Of a stretch of DNA of 64,000 nt, positions 1-9,523 are shown one piece after another; positions within the stretch are counted from its first letter, which is position 1, and every line of letters begins with the position of its first letter. Origin of the DNA: an uncultured Eubacteriales bacterium (lineage in GTDB: Bacteria > Bacillota > Clostridia > Peptostreptococcales > Anaerovoracaceae); NCBI GenBank assembly GCA_900542295.1, contig UQNJ01000004.1, positions 1 to 64,000 on the forward strand, written 5' to 3'. Both the position numbers and the translations under genes were made by a program. A model generated the notes under the pieces. That model ran no database searches and had not been told where the DNA came from. It saw only the letters and a program-made list of their open reading frames with translations.

Positions 1-1355
1 CCCCTTATGGCTATATCAAAGACCCTGCCGACCACAACCATCTGCTGATAGATGATAAAGTGGCACATGTTGTAAAAGAGATATTCGACCTTGCATTAAA
101 AGGGAATGGAGTTGCCAAAATTTGCAGACATCTTAATAAACAGCATATCCTACGCCCTGCCGCTTATGCGGCGGAGCGTGGCGAAACAGGCTTTGAACGT
201 CATTTTGAGGGGAACGAGGACAAACGCTATATTTGGAGTGGGAACAGCGTGAGGAGCATTTTAAGAAGCCCGATATATGCGGGAAATCTTGTAGGCTACA
301 AACGGATTGCCGCCAATATGAAAAGCAAGAAACGCCCCTCTAAGCTGCCCGAAGAATGGGAAGTGATACCCAATACCCATGAGGGAATAGTCACGCAGGA
401 GGAATTTGATATTGTCCAACAGCTTATTACAAGTCGTAGGCTTCCACAGAACAAGGGAGGATTTGTAAATATTTTTGCAGGCGTTATCAAGTGTGTGGAC
501 TGCGGATGTGCTCTGCGGGCAATGAACGTACACAGGAGGAAACGCCCAGAGATTATCGACTGTGTACAGTATTCATGTAATAATTATGCAAGAAACGGAA
601 GAAGCGAGTGTAGTGCCCACAATATAGAAGCAAGGGATTTATTCAATGCCGTTCTTGCCGACATCAACTGTTTTGCGGATATGGCAGTGAATGATGAAAA
701 GGCGGTCAGGGCCATAGAAAAGCGGCTCACGGAAACAGACCAGAGCAGGGCGAAAGCATTAGAGAAAGAACGTAAGAAGCTGAACAAACGCCTTGCGGAA
801 CTGGACAGGCTGTTTTCCTCTCTCTACGAGGATAAGGTCATGGAGCGTATTACCGAGCGGAATTTTGAGATGATGTCGGGGAAATACCAGAAAGAGCAGC
901 TTGAAATTGAAGCAAGGCTGAAAGAGGTGACGGAAACTCTTAATGAAAGCTACGAGAAATCACGGGGAATCCGTGACTTCCTCGCCCTTATCCGAAATTA
1001 TCAAGGCTTAAAAGAACTGGATGCAACAGTTATAAACGCACTCATAGACAAGATACTTGTTTCGGAGCGTGAGAAGATGGCAGACGGAACAGTGAAGCAG
1101 GAAATCAAGATTTACTATAAATTCATCGGCTTTGTCGATGAATTACATATCATACCTACAAAACGGTGGGCAGCAATGCCCGCTAAAAATTGTACGGTGT
1201 GCGGCGTTGAATATGTCCCGGGCTCTGGTGCATCAAGGTATTGTCCTGCTTGTGCCAAGAAGATACGGAGGGAGAAATCAAACGAGAGCAAACGCAGGAG
1301 CAGAGAACAGAAAAGGATAGCATGTATGAACTGTCCGCAAAAAATGACCGACTGA
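1..1355 (+). mobile_element. Right end of a Tn4451/Tn5397-type serine-recombinase transposon
   Basis: Everything from the window edge to 1355 is the 3' part of a large serine recombinase gene, and the topB reading frame resumes immediately after it. The recombinase stop TGA (1353-1355) shares its GA with the first two bases of the Asp codon of the topB motif that follows. Tn4451 and Tn5397 elements are known to be flanked by a GA dinucleotide and to carry their recombinase gene at one end, so the junction fits that family. The left end lies outside the window. Confidence 0.8.
3..1355 (+). CDS. Large serine recombinase, TndX/TnpX-like (5' end outside window)
   Basis: Site-specific recombinase that excises and inserts its transposon through a serine-linked intermediate. 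The frame is open from base 3, and the first readable residues (PYGYIKDPADHNHL) are typical of the segment after the catalytic domain. The catalytic serine is therefore beyond the window edge. Visible parts in order: the recombinase domain, a zinc ribbon (Cys pairs near 491-505 and 567-615), a long charged coiled coil, and a DUF4368-like C-terminus with a second CxxC...CxxC pair (1198-1260). A GTG at 60 is internal and not the start. The stop codon is shared with the insertion-site GA. Confidence 0.85.
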   Translation, partial: PYGYIKDPADHNHLLIDDKVAHVVKEIFDLALKGNGVAKICRHLNKQHILRPAAYAAERGETGFERHFEGNEDKRYIWSGNSVRSILRSPIYAGNLVGYKRIAANMKSKKRPSKLPEEWEVIPNTHEGIVTQEEFDIVQQLITSRRLPQNKGGFVNIFAGVIKCVDCGCALRAMNVHRRKRPEIIDCVQYSCNNYARNGRSECSAHNIEARDLFNAVLADINCFADMAVNDEKAVRAIEKRLTETDQSRAKALEKERKKLNKRLAELDRLFSSLYEDKVMERITERNFEMMSGKYQKEQLEIEARLKEVTETLNESYEKSRGIRDFLALIRNYQGLKELDATVINALIDKILVSEREKMADGTVKQEIKIYYKFIGFVDELHIIPTKRWAAMPAKNCTVCGVEYVPGSGASRYCPACAKKIRREKSNESKRRSREQKRIACMNCPQKMTD

Positions 1356-3132
1356 TGCCGGACGAGAAGGTGAATTGATTTTTAGACTGGTCTATTATCA
1401 AGCAGGCTGCAAGAAGCCATTTAAAAGATTATGGATCAGTTCCATGGAAGATGAAGCAATTAAAGAAGGTTTTGATAATCTGAGAGAAGGCAGCGATTAC
1501 GATAATTTGTATGAAGCTGCCCTTTGTCGTTCCAAAGCAGATTGGCTTGTGGGAATCAATGGAACCAGATTATTTACCACTTTGTATAACAACAGGCTGA
1601 CAGTTGGAAGAGTGCAGACACCGACACTTGCTATGGTCGTTGAACGAAATAAGCAGATTACGGAATTCCAAAAGCAGAAGTATTTCAATGTGCATTTGAA
1701 AGATGGAAAGCTGGAAGTTCATAAGGAGAAGATCTTCGATGAACAGGAAGCGAAAAAGATTCAGCAAAAATGCAATGGTGCAGATGCAATCGTAAAGTCG
1801 GTGACAAAAGCAGAGAAAAATATAAATCCACCGAAATTGTATGACTTAACGACCTTGCAGAGAGAAAGTAATCGATACTTTGGCTATAGGGCACAGAAAA
1901 CATTGGATTATACACAAAGCCTTTATGAACAGAAACTGGTCACTTATCCGAGAACAGACAGCCAGTATCTGACAGCGGATATGAAAGAGACAGCCGAAAA
2001 CATGGTGCTGGCGGTTCAGATGGCCTTTGATTTTGGGTCATTTCCACCGAAAGATTATGATGTGAACCGTGTGATCAATAACAGTAAGGTCACAGATCAT
2101 CATGCAATCATTCCAACAGCAGAAATCCAAAAGCAGGATCTGTCGAAACTCTCACAGGGAGAAAGAGATATTCTGATGCTGATCAGTCAGCGATTGCTCT
2201 GTGCAACAGGAGAAAAACAACGTATTTCCGAAACAGAGATCAAGGTAGAGTGTGTTGGAGAAGAATTCCAGGTGAAGGGAAAGATGGTTCTGGAGATGGG
2301 ATGGAAATCCTATGAAATGGAATTTAGAAACCGTCTGAAAAACAAGTCCAAAACAGAGGCAAAGGATGAGGTTCTTCCATTAGTTGCAGAAGGAGATGTT
2401 TTGCATGGGGTTACGGTAACGAAGACAGAGCATTTTACAAGTCCACCGAAACAGTATACAGAAGACACATTACTTTCAGCTATGGAAACTGCAGGAAATG
2501 AGGATTTTGATGAAGATACAGAAAAGAAAGGTTTGGGAACACCGGCAACCCGTGCTTCCATGATCGAGAAACTGGTATCGTCAAAATATCTGGAGCGAAA
2601 GGGAAAGCAGCTCATACCTACGGATGCCGGTATCAATCTTGTGGCGGTCTTGCCGGAAAAAGTGAAGTCAGCGAAGATGACAGCAGAATGGGAAAATGCA
2701 CTTATGGAAATGGAACGAGGTAAGGTAAAAAGTAGAACATTTCTTACTGATATCAGTCAGTGGGTCAATCAGTTGATTGCCGATTATGGAGAGGTATCAG
2801 AGGAGGAAAAGAAGCGTTTCAGATCGGAAAAAGAGCAGATTGGTATCTGTCCGAGATGTGGAGCACCGGTCTATGAGGGAGACAAGAACTTTTATTGTTC
2901 TAATAGAGAGTGTAAGTTCTGTATCTGGAAAGAAACAAAGTGGCTGTCTGGTATGAAGAAAAAAGTGTCAAAGAAGATGGCAGAAAGTCTTCTTTCTAAG
3001 GGAAGAGTGAGTGTAACAGGTCTGTACTCCCAGAACACAGGGCGCAATTTTGATGCGGACCTGGTACTGGATGATACAGGCGAATATGTAAATTTCAAAT
3101 TAGATTTTTCAAATAACAAAAAGAAAGGGTAA
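1354..3132 (+). pseudogene. topB: DNA topoisomerase III, 5' part cut off by transposon insertion
   Basis: The frame reads from 1354 as DAGREGELIFRLVYYQAG, the end of the TOPRIM acidic motif of ICE-type topoisomerase III. Some 110-130 N-terminal residues with the rest of TOPRIM are missing, presumably on the far side of the transposon. What remains has the active-site segment TYPRTDS (the Tyr attacks DNA) and a C-terminal zinc ribbon with two CxxC pairs (about 2850-2925). A TTG at 1375 could start translation, but the product would lack metal-binding residues and should be inactive. Precise excision of the transposon would restore the gene. Such proteins are standard components of Firmicute ICEs, probably for resolving transfer intermediates. 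Confidence 0.85.
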
Positions 3133-3143
3133 GTGTGAACTAA

Positions 3144-4223
3144 ATGAATTTTGAAGGTTTTGTAAACAGAGTATTAGATCAGATCAAGGAATATTTACCG
3201 GAGTCTTTCCAGGATGCCGAGTTTGTGGTAAGACAGCACGAGAAACTGAATAATCAGTACGCAGCATTGACCATTGATAACAGCAAATTTGCACCAGTTA
3301 TCAATCTGGAAGATTATTTCTATGATTATGAACATGGGAGAAGTTTTCATAGTATCATGGGTGCGATTTCCGAATCCATCTCCATGGAACAGCCAGAGCT
3401 TAATTTTGGAGCACTCACTGATTTTGATAAGGCAAAGGAACTGCTCTTTATACGAGTAAGCAGTGCTGAGAAAAATGCAGATTATCTGAAAAATGTACCA
3501 CATACCATCGTGGAAGATATGGCGATCACTTATCATCTGAAAATGAATATAGATGAAAATGGAGTTGCATCGGCTGTAGTAGCACATGATAATCTCCGTA
3601 TGTATGGCGTGAGTGTAGAGGAACTTCATCAGGCGGCATTAGAAAATAGTGAAAAGATGTTTCCGTTATGTACTTTTGATTTGAATGAGCGTATGCGTCA
3701 GAGTTTTATTGATGATATGAAACAAGAGGGGATGCCAGATGAGATGATAGAGGAATTTTTAAAAGATTTTCCGGAATCGAGGGAAAATGCAATGACCGTG
3801 GTTACCAACGACGTAGGAGTCAATGGTGCTGCGGCTATTTTTTATCCAGGAGTTATGGATAAGATTGCAGAAACGACAAAAGGGGATTATTTTATTCTCC
3901 CTTCTTCTGTACATGAGACGATCATTTTGCCGGATAATGGTGCAATGACTGCAAAAGAACTGGAAGCAATGGTAACAGAGATCAATGCAACACAGGTGGA
4001 ACCATGGGACAGACTGACAGATCAGGTATATCATTATGATCCGATTGATAGAGTTTTTGAAAAAGCAGCTACCTTTGAAGCGCGAATCGAAAAGAAAGCA
4101 GAAGCAGAAAAGGCTGCGAAAAAACAGTCCATCATGGATAAGCTGGGAGAAAAGAAAGAAGCAGCTAAAACAATGGTCGGTGAAAAGAAGACACCGCTTC
4201 GTACTGCGGAAGTATCTCTGTAG
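3144..4223 (+). CDS. DUF5688 family ICE protein
   Basis: A 359-residue acidic soluble protein of the DUF5688 family, common in Lachnospiraceae-type conjugative elements. Its biochemical role is unknown. No membrane segment or catalytic motif is visible. The last 40 residues are lysine- and alanine-rich and contain KKQSIMDKLGEKK, ending 31 residues after the Ser. Nearly the same tail ends the ArdC-like and ArdA-like proteins downstream, which suggests a shared sorting or binding signal. It follows topB by 11 bases and is probably cotranscribed with it. Confidence 0.75.
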   Translation: MNFEGFVNRVLDQIKEYLPESFQDAEFVVRQHEKLNNQYAALTIDNSKFAPVINLEDYFYDYEHGRSFHSIMGAISESISMEQPELNFGALTDFDKAKELLFIRVSSAEKNADYLKNVPHTIVEDMAITYHLKMNIDENGVASAVVAHDNLRMYGVSVEELHQAALENSEKMFPLCTFDLNERMRQSFIDDMKQEGMPDEMIEEFLKDFPESRENAMTVVTNDVGVNGAAAIFYPGVMDKIAETTKGDYFILPSSVHETIILPDNGAMTAKELEAMVTEINATQVEPWDRLTDQVYHYDPIDRVFEKAATFEARIEKKAEAEKAAKKQSIMDKLGEKKEAAKTMVGEKKTPLRTAEVSL

Positions 4224-4232
4224 GAGGTTCAT

Positions 4233-4400
4233 ATGGAAAAGAAGAAAATGTTGGAACGATTAAGAAGATATGAAGAGGCTGTGTCCAGAGCAAGAAAAGA
4301 GAAACAGAAACGAGAAGAGGAGGAAACGAACCGTTCTGTACTTGCAATGCTTCATTCTCATGAGAGAGGACTTGGAACAGGTGGTGGCTGCTTACGATGA
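4233..4400 (+). CDS. Small charged protein (55 aa)
   Basis: A short ORF with a clear ribosome binding site (TAGGAGG at 4221-4227, ATG at 4233). The product begins MEKKKMLERLRRYEEAV and is a highly charged helix, probably coiled coil, with a glycine-rich end. Its stop overlaps the next start as ATGA, a sign of translational coupling. It contains RSVLAMLHSHERG, loosely like the shared tail motif of its neighbours. Function unknown. Confidence 0.6.
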   Translation: MEKKKMLERLRRYEEAVSRARKEKQKREEEETNRSVLAMLHSHERGLGTGGGCLR

Positions 4401-4702
4401 AATTAAGCAAGTACGAACAGGAGACCATCATTAATTTTAACGAAGAGGATGAGTTTGCAGATGTTTATACTCATAACAAAAAATTGATGGAGCGTTTGGC
4501 TATGCTGGAAAAGGAATTTCCGGAAGCGTGCAAATTTGTTAAGCGATATGGTTATCGTTGCAAGGTCTATCGGATTCAAAAGAATCTGATTTCTATCCGA
4601 AAACCATTCAGTGAAGCGCGCAAACAGCACTATAGGGAGGTTGCATTAGAGCAAGGCAGAAAGCCTCCTTTAAGATCAAAAAATGGAGTAATAACTCCAT
4701 AG
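4397..4702 (+). CDS. Conserved hypothetical ICE protein (101 aa)
   Basis: Starts inside the stop of the 55-residue gene (ATGA overlap). The product is soluble, has no cysteine pairs apart from scattered single cysteines, and ends in a basic segment (EQGRKPPLRSK), so nucleic-acid binding is possible. I do not recognise a named domain. The stop lies on a small perfect hairpin (ATGGAGTAATAACTCCAT, 4683-4700), and a stronger terminator follows. Confidence 0.6.
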   Translation: MKLSKYEQETIINFNEEDEFADVYTHNKKLMERLAMLEKEFPEACKFVKRYGYRCKVYRIQKNLISIRKPFSEARKQHYREVALEQGRKPPLRSKNGVITP

Positions 4703-4723
4703 ACAGTAATAAACCAATTGAGG

Positions 4724-4762
4724 GCAAGGGTAAGTATAGCGAGCTTATCCTTGCTTTTATTT
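4724..4762 (+). terminator. Rho-independent terminator
   Basis: The stem GCAAGG(G)TAAG pairs with CTTA(T)CCTTGC, followed by TTTTATTTT. It closes the topB-DUF5688 transcription unit before the ArdC-like gene. Confidence 0.75.
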
Positions 4763-4795
4763 TAGGAGCTACAGCTCCAGGAAGGAGAGGATAAA

Positions 4796-7717
4796 TTGGC
4801 TGATAGCACACAATATCAGAAGGTAAAAGAGATTACCGATCAGTTGGAACAAGGAATACAGGATTTATTTGAATCAGAAAAGTATATGTCATGGCTCCGA
4901 ACCATGAGTAAATTTCATGATTATAGTCTGAATAATACGTTGCTGATCGCATTTCAAAGACCAGATGCAACCTTAGTTGCAGGTTATACAGCATGGCAGA
5001 AACAATTTGGACGTCAGGTGCAAAAGGGAGAGAAGGCTATCAAGATTTTAGCACCAGCTCCATATAAAGAAAAAGTGGAAATAGAGAAGTTGGATCCGGT
5101 TACGAAGATGCCAATCTACAGTGATGATGGAAAACCCATTATTGAAGTGCAGGAAGTGACAAGACCAGCTTTTAAAGTTGTTAGCGTATTCGATGTGAGT
5201 CAGACGGAAGGACGAGAAATACCGTCTCTTGGAGTGGACGAATTATCTGGAGATGTCAGGGAATATGAAATGTTTTTTGAGGCATTGAAGCGCAGCTGTC
5301 CAGTACCTATGGAATTTGAAAATATCGAAGGCAGCGCAAAAGGCTATTACCACCAGATGGAACAGAGGATTGCGATCAGAGAAGGTATGAGTCAGGTGCA
5401 GACAATCAAGACTGCGATCCATGAAATGGCTCATCAGAGACTTCATGCAGTTGATCCGCTGGATGAAAAGTCAGAAATTATCGATCAGACGAGAAGCAGC
5501 AAAGAAGTGGAGGCAGAATCTGTTGCGTATACCGTGTGTCAGCATTATGGCATTGAGACTTCGGATTATAGTTTTGCATATGTTGCCGGATGGTCCCATG
5601 GAAAGGAAACACCGGAGTTGAAAGCATCGTTAAATACGATCCGTAAAACGGCAAATGAGATGATCACAGAGATTGATGGTCATATTGCTGAAATCAACAA
5701 AGAAATGGAACAGGAGAATAAGGTCACTTGCTACCTTAAGATTACGAGCTCCATGGGTTCAGAATATGAGATCGATCGTATAGCCGGTACAATCGAGAAA
5801 ATAGAATGGGTATTAAAGGAAGCATTGGAAAAAGAGGTAGATAACATTCCTGAGTTTTTAGAAAGTAAAGGAATTCCTGTTTTGGTAGTCGCAAGCAACA
5901 TCGATGATGAACCAGGCAGATATATACGTCCGGAATATGAGTACGATATTGATAAAAAACAGATATATCGTGATGGAATTGCGATTGGTCGTGAAATGAC
6001 AAGGGAGGAATCTGCGGTACGATTGGCTGTAAAAGTCGATTTCTTTTTAAGAGAAACTGATAATTTTCAGTATAAAAATGAAGTCGAGGATCCTCTTATC
6101 TTTACGGAAGAGTTGAAAAATTCACTTATGGTTGGAAGCGAACGCGTAGACGAAATCTCTGGATGGTTTCAGCAGATTATGGATGAGGATTCGGATTATA
6201 CAAATGAAGCAATTGATCTTGTTGTGGCAATGAAAAATATGTCTAAAGAAGGCCGTGAAATAACAAAAAGAGAACAGGCCGAGCAGCTTGCTGGTGAATT
6301 ATATGAATATGCGGATGAAGTAGATCCATATGGTTCACAAGACAGTATTGAGTATGTGGAGGAATTTATCCGCGATACGACAAAGGATTTACTGGATGCA
6401 GGTGAAAAAGCAGAGGGGATTTTGAAGTGGTTGGAAGAAACACCGGTTGCAACCACGGCATTGGAAACTAGAGGTAAGGAACTTAGAGATAAGGTATCTG
6501 CGTTTACGGGAATTTCTATTGAACCGGAAGCGACGATTAGTTTCTATGTGGCAGAATGCAGTGAGTTTCCAACTATGGGAGAATTTCATGATGGGGTGAC
6601 TTTGGAAGAGGCGCTTCGTTTATATGATCAGATTCCGGCAGAACGAATGAATGGTATTAAAGGCATTGGTTTTGAACTTCACGATGGTAGCGAATACGAA
6701 GGGCAGTATCCGCTTATGGAAGCTGGACGTGTGGATGAAGAACTGATCAATATGGTACAGCATTATAAAGACAGTCCTTTGGTACAGCAGGCCATCCTAG
6801 ATTGTAAGCGTATTTTGTCAGAGCGAGAATTTGCGTTTGCAAAGGATATGTATGATAAGGGATTTGTTTACGAAGATTACGTTCTTTCTAACCGTATCGC
6901 TTATGAACTTAGAGAAGACGGTATTGACTTGTGGGATTTTTCGTCAGAACAGAGTAGTGTCATCTACGAAGCTGCAGAACACGGCTTAGACGTAAGCACA
7001 TTTGCAAAGCCAGATTTTTCTGTAGAACAGATGGAACTGATGAAGGAGCTTTTGGAAGATGGTAACGATGTTACCAGATTTGTCAGCAATGGAAAGAGAC
7101 TGGATCTATCTGAAAAGGTACTTTCAGATAAGCAGGTTGCGGATATCCGATATTTTTTCAAAGTAGATGAGATCCCCAAAGAATTGTATTCGGAGGAACA
7201 GTGGAAGGTGATGCAGCGTGGTATCCGAGAACGATTGGATGTAACGCAGATCGCCAACCCAAACCTGGCTGTTGTGGAAATGAAAGATATTTTGAAGGAA
7301 CTTCGTAAAGAAAAGAGAGAGGCCCAGGCGGCTGAATTGGAAGGAACTTTGGGATTACAGGATAACGGAAAATATCGTTATTATTCCACACAACGTCCGA
7401 TTTCACCAGGTACCTATCCAAATGGAGAAAACAAGCCGATTTCCATTGAAAACTTTGATGAGCGTCAGCCAGTGGAAAATGGCCAATTACAGGCTTGGGG
7501 ATATTTGGAATATGCCGAACCATTGTCTCAAAAAGAGATGAAAGACTATGAATTAAAGGCTGTTTCTGCTTCTGTTACAAGAGTAAATACTCCTGAAAAG
7601 CAAACAGAAAAGAAGAAGTCGGTATTAGCGGACCTTCATAAGAAACAGGCACAGATTTCAGGAGTAAAGACTCCTAAAAAAGAACATGTTAAGAAGAATG
7701 AGGAGATGCAGGTATGA
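4796..7717 (+). CDS. ArdC-like anti-restriction protein with metallopeptidase and YodL domains
   Basis: A 973-residue polyvalent protein. Residues 1-130 match the ArdC N-terminal ssDNA-binding domain. A zinc-protease motif HEMAH is at 209-213. A YodL-like domain lies at about 581-675. The region near 850-920 resembles large-polyvalent-protein-associated domains. The start is TTG after GGAAGGAGAGG. ArdC proteins are known to protect incoming single-stranded DNA from restriction and can travel with it during conjugation. The C-terminus carries KKKSVLADLHKKQ, ending 32 residues after the Ser, like the DUF5688 and ArdA-like proteins. It overlaps the next gene by ATGA, so the downstream pair is coupled. 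Confidence 0.8.
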   Translation: MADSTQYQKVKEITDQLEQGIQDLFESEKYMSWLRTMSKFHDYSLNNTLLIAFQRPDATLVAGYTAWQKQFGRQVQKGEKAIKILAPAPYKEKVEIEKLDPVTKMPIYSDDGKPIIEVQEVTRPAFKVVSVFDVSQTEGREIPSLGVDELSGDVREYEMFFEALKRSCPVPMEFENIEGSAKGYYHQMEQRIAIREGMSQVQTIKTAIHEMAHQRLHAVDPLDEKSEIIDQTRSSKEVEAESVAYTVCQHYGIETSDYSFAYVAGWSHGKETPELKASLNTIRKTANEMITEIDGHIAEINKEMEQENKVTCYLKITSSMGSEYEIDRIAGTIEKIEWVLKEALEKEVDNIPEFLESKGIPVLVVASNIDDEPGRYIRPEYEYDIDKKQIYRDGIAIGREMTREESAVRLAVKVDFFLRETDNFQYKNEVEDPLIFTEELKNSLMVGSERVDEISGWFQQIMDEDSDYTNEAIDLVVAMKNMSKEGREITKREQAEQLAGELYEYADEVDPYGSQDSIEYVEEFIRDTTKDLLDAGEKAEGILKWLEETPVATTALETRGKELRDKVSAFTGISIEPEATISFYVAECSEFPTMGEFHDGVTLEEALRLYDQIPAERMNGIKGIGFELHDGSEYEGQYPLMEAGRVDEELINMVQHYKDSPLVQQAILDCKRILSEREFAFAKDMYDKGFVYEDYVLSNRIAYELREDGIDLWDFSSEQSSVIYEAAEHGLDVSTFAKPDFSVEQMELMKELLEDGNDVTRFVSNGKRLDLSEKVLSDKQVADIRYFFKVDEIPKELYSEEQWKVMQRGIRERLDVTQIANPNLAVVEMKDILKELRKEKREAQAAELEGTLGLQDNGKYRYYSTQRPISPGTYPNGENKPISIENFDERQPVENGQLQAWGYLEYAEPLSQKEMKDYELKAVSASVTRVNTPEKQTEKKKSVLADLHKKQAQISGVKTPKKEHVKKNEEMQV

Positions 7718-7941
7718 TGAGATTAAATGTTGAAGAGATGAATTTATTATATATGTTTGATAATTCCAGCAGAAAGGCAGCGGTTCAGGATATCCTGGAC
7801 CGCTTTCCATTTCTGGAGAATGAAGAACTGAAAGAGATCTGTCAGCAGACCGTTAAAAAACTGGAGCACATGACGGATGATGAATTCGATGCGATTGATT
7901 TTACAATTTATGATGAGGAGGAGTTAGATGGAGAGATGTAA
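7714..7941 (+). CDS. TTRAP-like transposon-transfer assisting protein
   Basis: A 75-residue acidic protein resembling the TTRAP family found next to anti-restriction genes of Firmicute conjugative transposons. The name is historical and the molecular role is unproven. Tandem ATGs at 7714 and 7717 follow GAGGAG. The 3' end overlaps the ArdA-like gene by 14 bases, and that gene has its own AGGAGG inside this ORF. It is likely translated together with both anti-restriction proteins. Confidence 0.7.
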   Translation: MMRLNVEEMNLLYMFDNSSRKAAVQDILDRFPFLENEELKEICQQTVKKLEHMTDDEFDAIDFTIYDEEELDGEM

Positions 7942-9391
7942 AATAGGTGCGTTTATTACAAACTTAGGGAAATTTAATGAAGGTGAGATCATAGGAGAGT
8001 GGATCAATTTTCCAATCAAACAGGAAGAATTCCAGAAAGTGCTGGATAGAATTGGTATCAATGAGAATTATGAAGAATACTTTTTCTCTGATTATGATAC
8101 CAATATCAGCGGTATTTCTGATGCATTAGGTGAATATGCCAATGCAGATGAACTGAACTATCTGGCGGCACGTTTACAGAAAATAGACTCTTATGATTAT
8201 GAAAAATGGTATGCAATCGTTGAGGATGAAATGGATCTTCCACAGGATGGTGTTCCGGGGCTCATCAATCTGACATTCAATATGGAGAGATACGATCTGT
8301 TCACTAATGTGTTTGATGAAGAAGATTATGGAAGATATATCATTCAGGAAAGTGGCAGATTTGACCGATGGAAAATCGAAGATTTGCTGGATTATATTGA
8401 CTATGAAGCCTACGGACGTGATGCGAGTATTAATGAGGGCGGCTCATTTACGGAACGCGGATATGTGACGGATAATCAACAGTATTGGGATGAAGAATAC
8501 GATGGAACTTTGGAGAGTATTCCAGAAGAATATCGATTGACAAGAAAGGAAGAGGCTATGATTGATGCAGAAAGAGATTCGGTTCAGAAAAGTAAGTTAA
8601 AGGTGCTTGTGGTAGAGCCAGATAAAGAACCATATGTGAAATTTATTGAACCGGGATATCGTGCATTACTGCAGGAAGTAGATGGAACCATTCAGGGAGT
8701 ATATCCATTTGCAGATCCAGTAGGCATTATCTGCAATGATGATGGAAAATGGATGGGCTTGCCTTTAAATCGTGCTCTTTGTGATGATGACGGAAAGGTA
8801 TATGATATTGTTGCTGGAACATTTGTGATCGCAGGTCTTACGGAAGATGATTATTGTTCGCTGGATGATTCTATGATCGAGAAATACACGCATATGTTTA
8901 AACATCCAGAAATGTTTATTCAGGTTGCTGGTGAAATCAGGGCATTACCGGTTCCTGACCATACAATTACTTCTGAACAGTTGATGGAATATGGTCATAA
9001 TCCATATGGAATTGCTCCACTTCGAGAGAAGATGGCACATAAGCTATTTGATACCGGCCTTCGCGTATATAATCTGATTCCTGGTGGCGGTGCTGAAAGA
9101 ACACAGTCACACGAGGATATTGTAGAACATGCGGAAAAAGGCGGATACTTCGCAATCGATAAAGGTCAGTGGATGATGTTTATTGATAAGAAGTCTCTGG
9201 AAAAAGTGGAAGAACTTCTGGAAGATGACTATAACATGGTAGATGGAATTATCAATAATGGAGTAAAAGAAGACAGAAGTGAAAAGAAGTCTTCTGTAAT
9301 GGAAAAGTTGCAGGAGAAAAAAGTGGAAGCATCTATGATGGAAAAGGTAGCTCCAAAGCAGGAAAAAACAAAAGCAATAGAGATTGAGTAA
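7928..9391 (+). CDS. ArdA-type anti-restriction protein fused to DUF3846
   Basis: A 487-residue protein, much longer than classical ArdA (about 165 residues). Residues 1-175 are ArdA-like and strongly acidic, as expected for a DNA mimic that blocks type I restriction enzymes. Residues 222-330 match DUF3846. A further region of unknown type reaches 440, and the C-terminus carries KKSSVMEKLQEKK, ending 32 residues after the Ser. That tail is shared with the DUF5688 and ArdC-like proteins. It is the last gene of the unit, before a large hairpin terminator. Confidence 0.8.
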   Translation: MERCKIGAFITNLGKFNEGEIIGEWINFPIKQEEFQKVLDRIGINENYEEYFFSDYDTNISGISDALGEYANADELNYLAARLQKIDSYDYEKWYAIVEDEMDLPQDGVPGLINLTFNMERYDLFTNVFDEEDYGRYIIQESGRFDRWKIEDLLDYIDYEAYGRDASINEGGSFTERGYVTDNQQYWDEEYDGTLESIPEEYRLTRKEEAMIDAERDSVQKSKLKVLVVEPDKEPYVKFIEPGYRALLQEVDGTIQGVYPFADPVGIICNDDGKWMGLPLNRALCDDDGKVYDIVAGTFVIAGLTEDDYCSLDDSMIEKYTHMFKHPEMFIQVAGEIRALPVPDHTITSEQLMEYGHNPYGIAPLREKMAHKLFDTGLRVYNLIPGGGAERTQSHEDIVEHAEKGGYFAIDKGQWMMFIDKKSLEKVEELLEDDYNMVDGIINNGVKEDRSEKKSSVMEKLQEKKVEASMMEKVAPKQEKTKAIEIE

Positions 9392-9395
9392 AGAT

Positions 9396-9450
9396 AACCC
9401 GGTGTGGGACTAGACTGTATAAAGTCTGGTTCTGCACCGGGATTTTTTAA
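9396..9450 (+). terminator. Long-stem terminator after the ArdA-like gene
   Basis: CCCGGTG (9398-9404) pairs with CACCGGG (9435-9441), with an inner AGACT/AGTCT stem, followed by ATTTTTT. Confidence 0.8.
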
Positions 9451-9523
9451 TATTTCGCTTGTGAGCATTGGCTTTACCTTTTATAATAACACTAATATCA
9501 AAAGAAAAGAGGAAAAGACTTTA

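Noticed and set aside
1375..3132. Complete topoisomerase from the TTG at 1375
   Set aside because: The TOPRIM domain is missing, and the frame extends upstream to the transposon junction with the DAGREGE motif, showing truncation.
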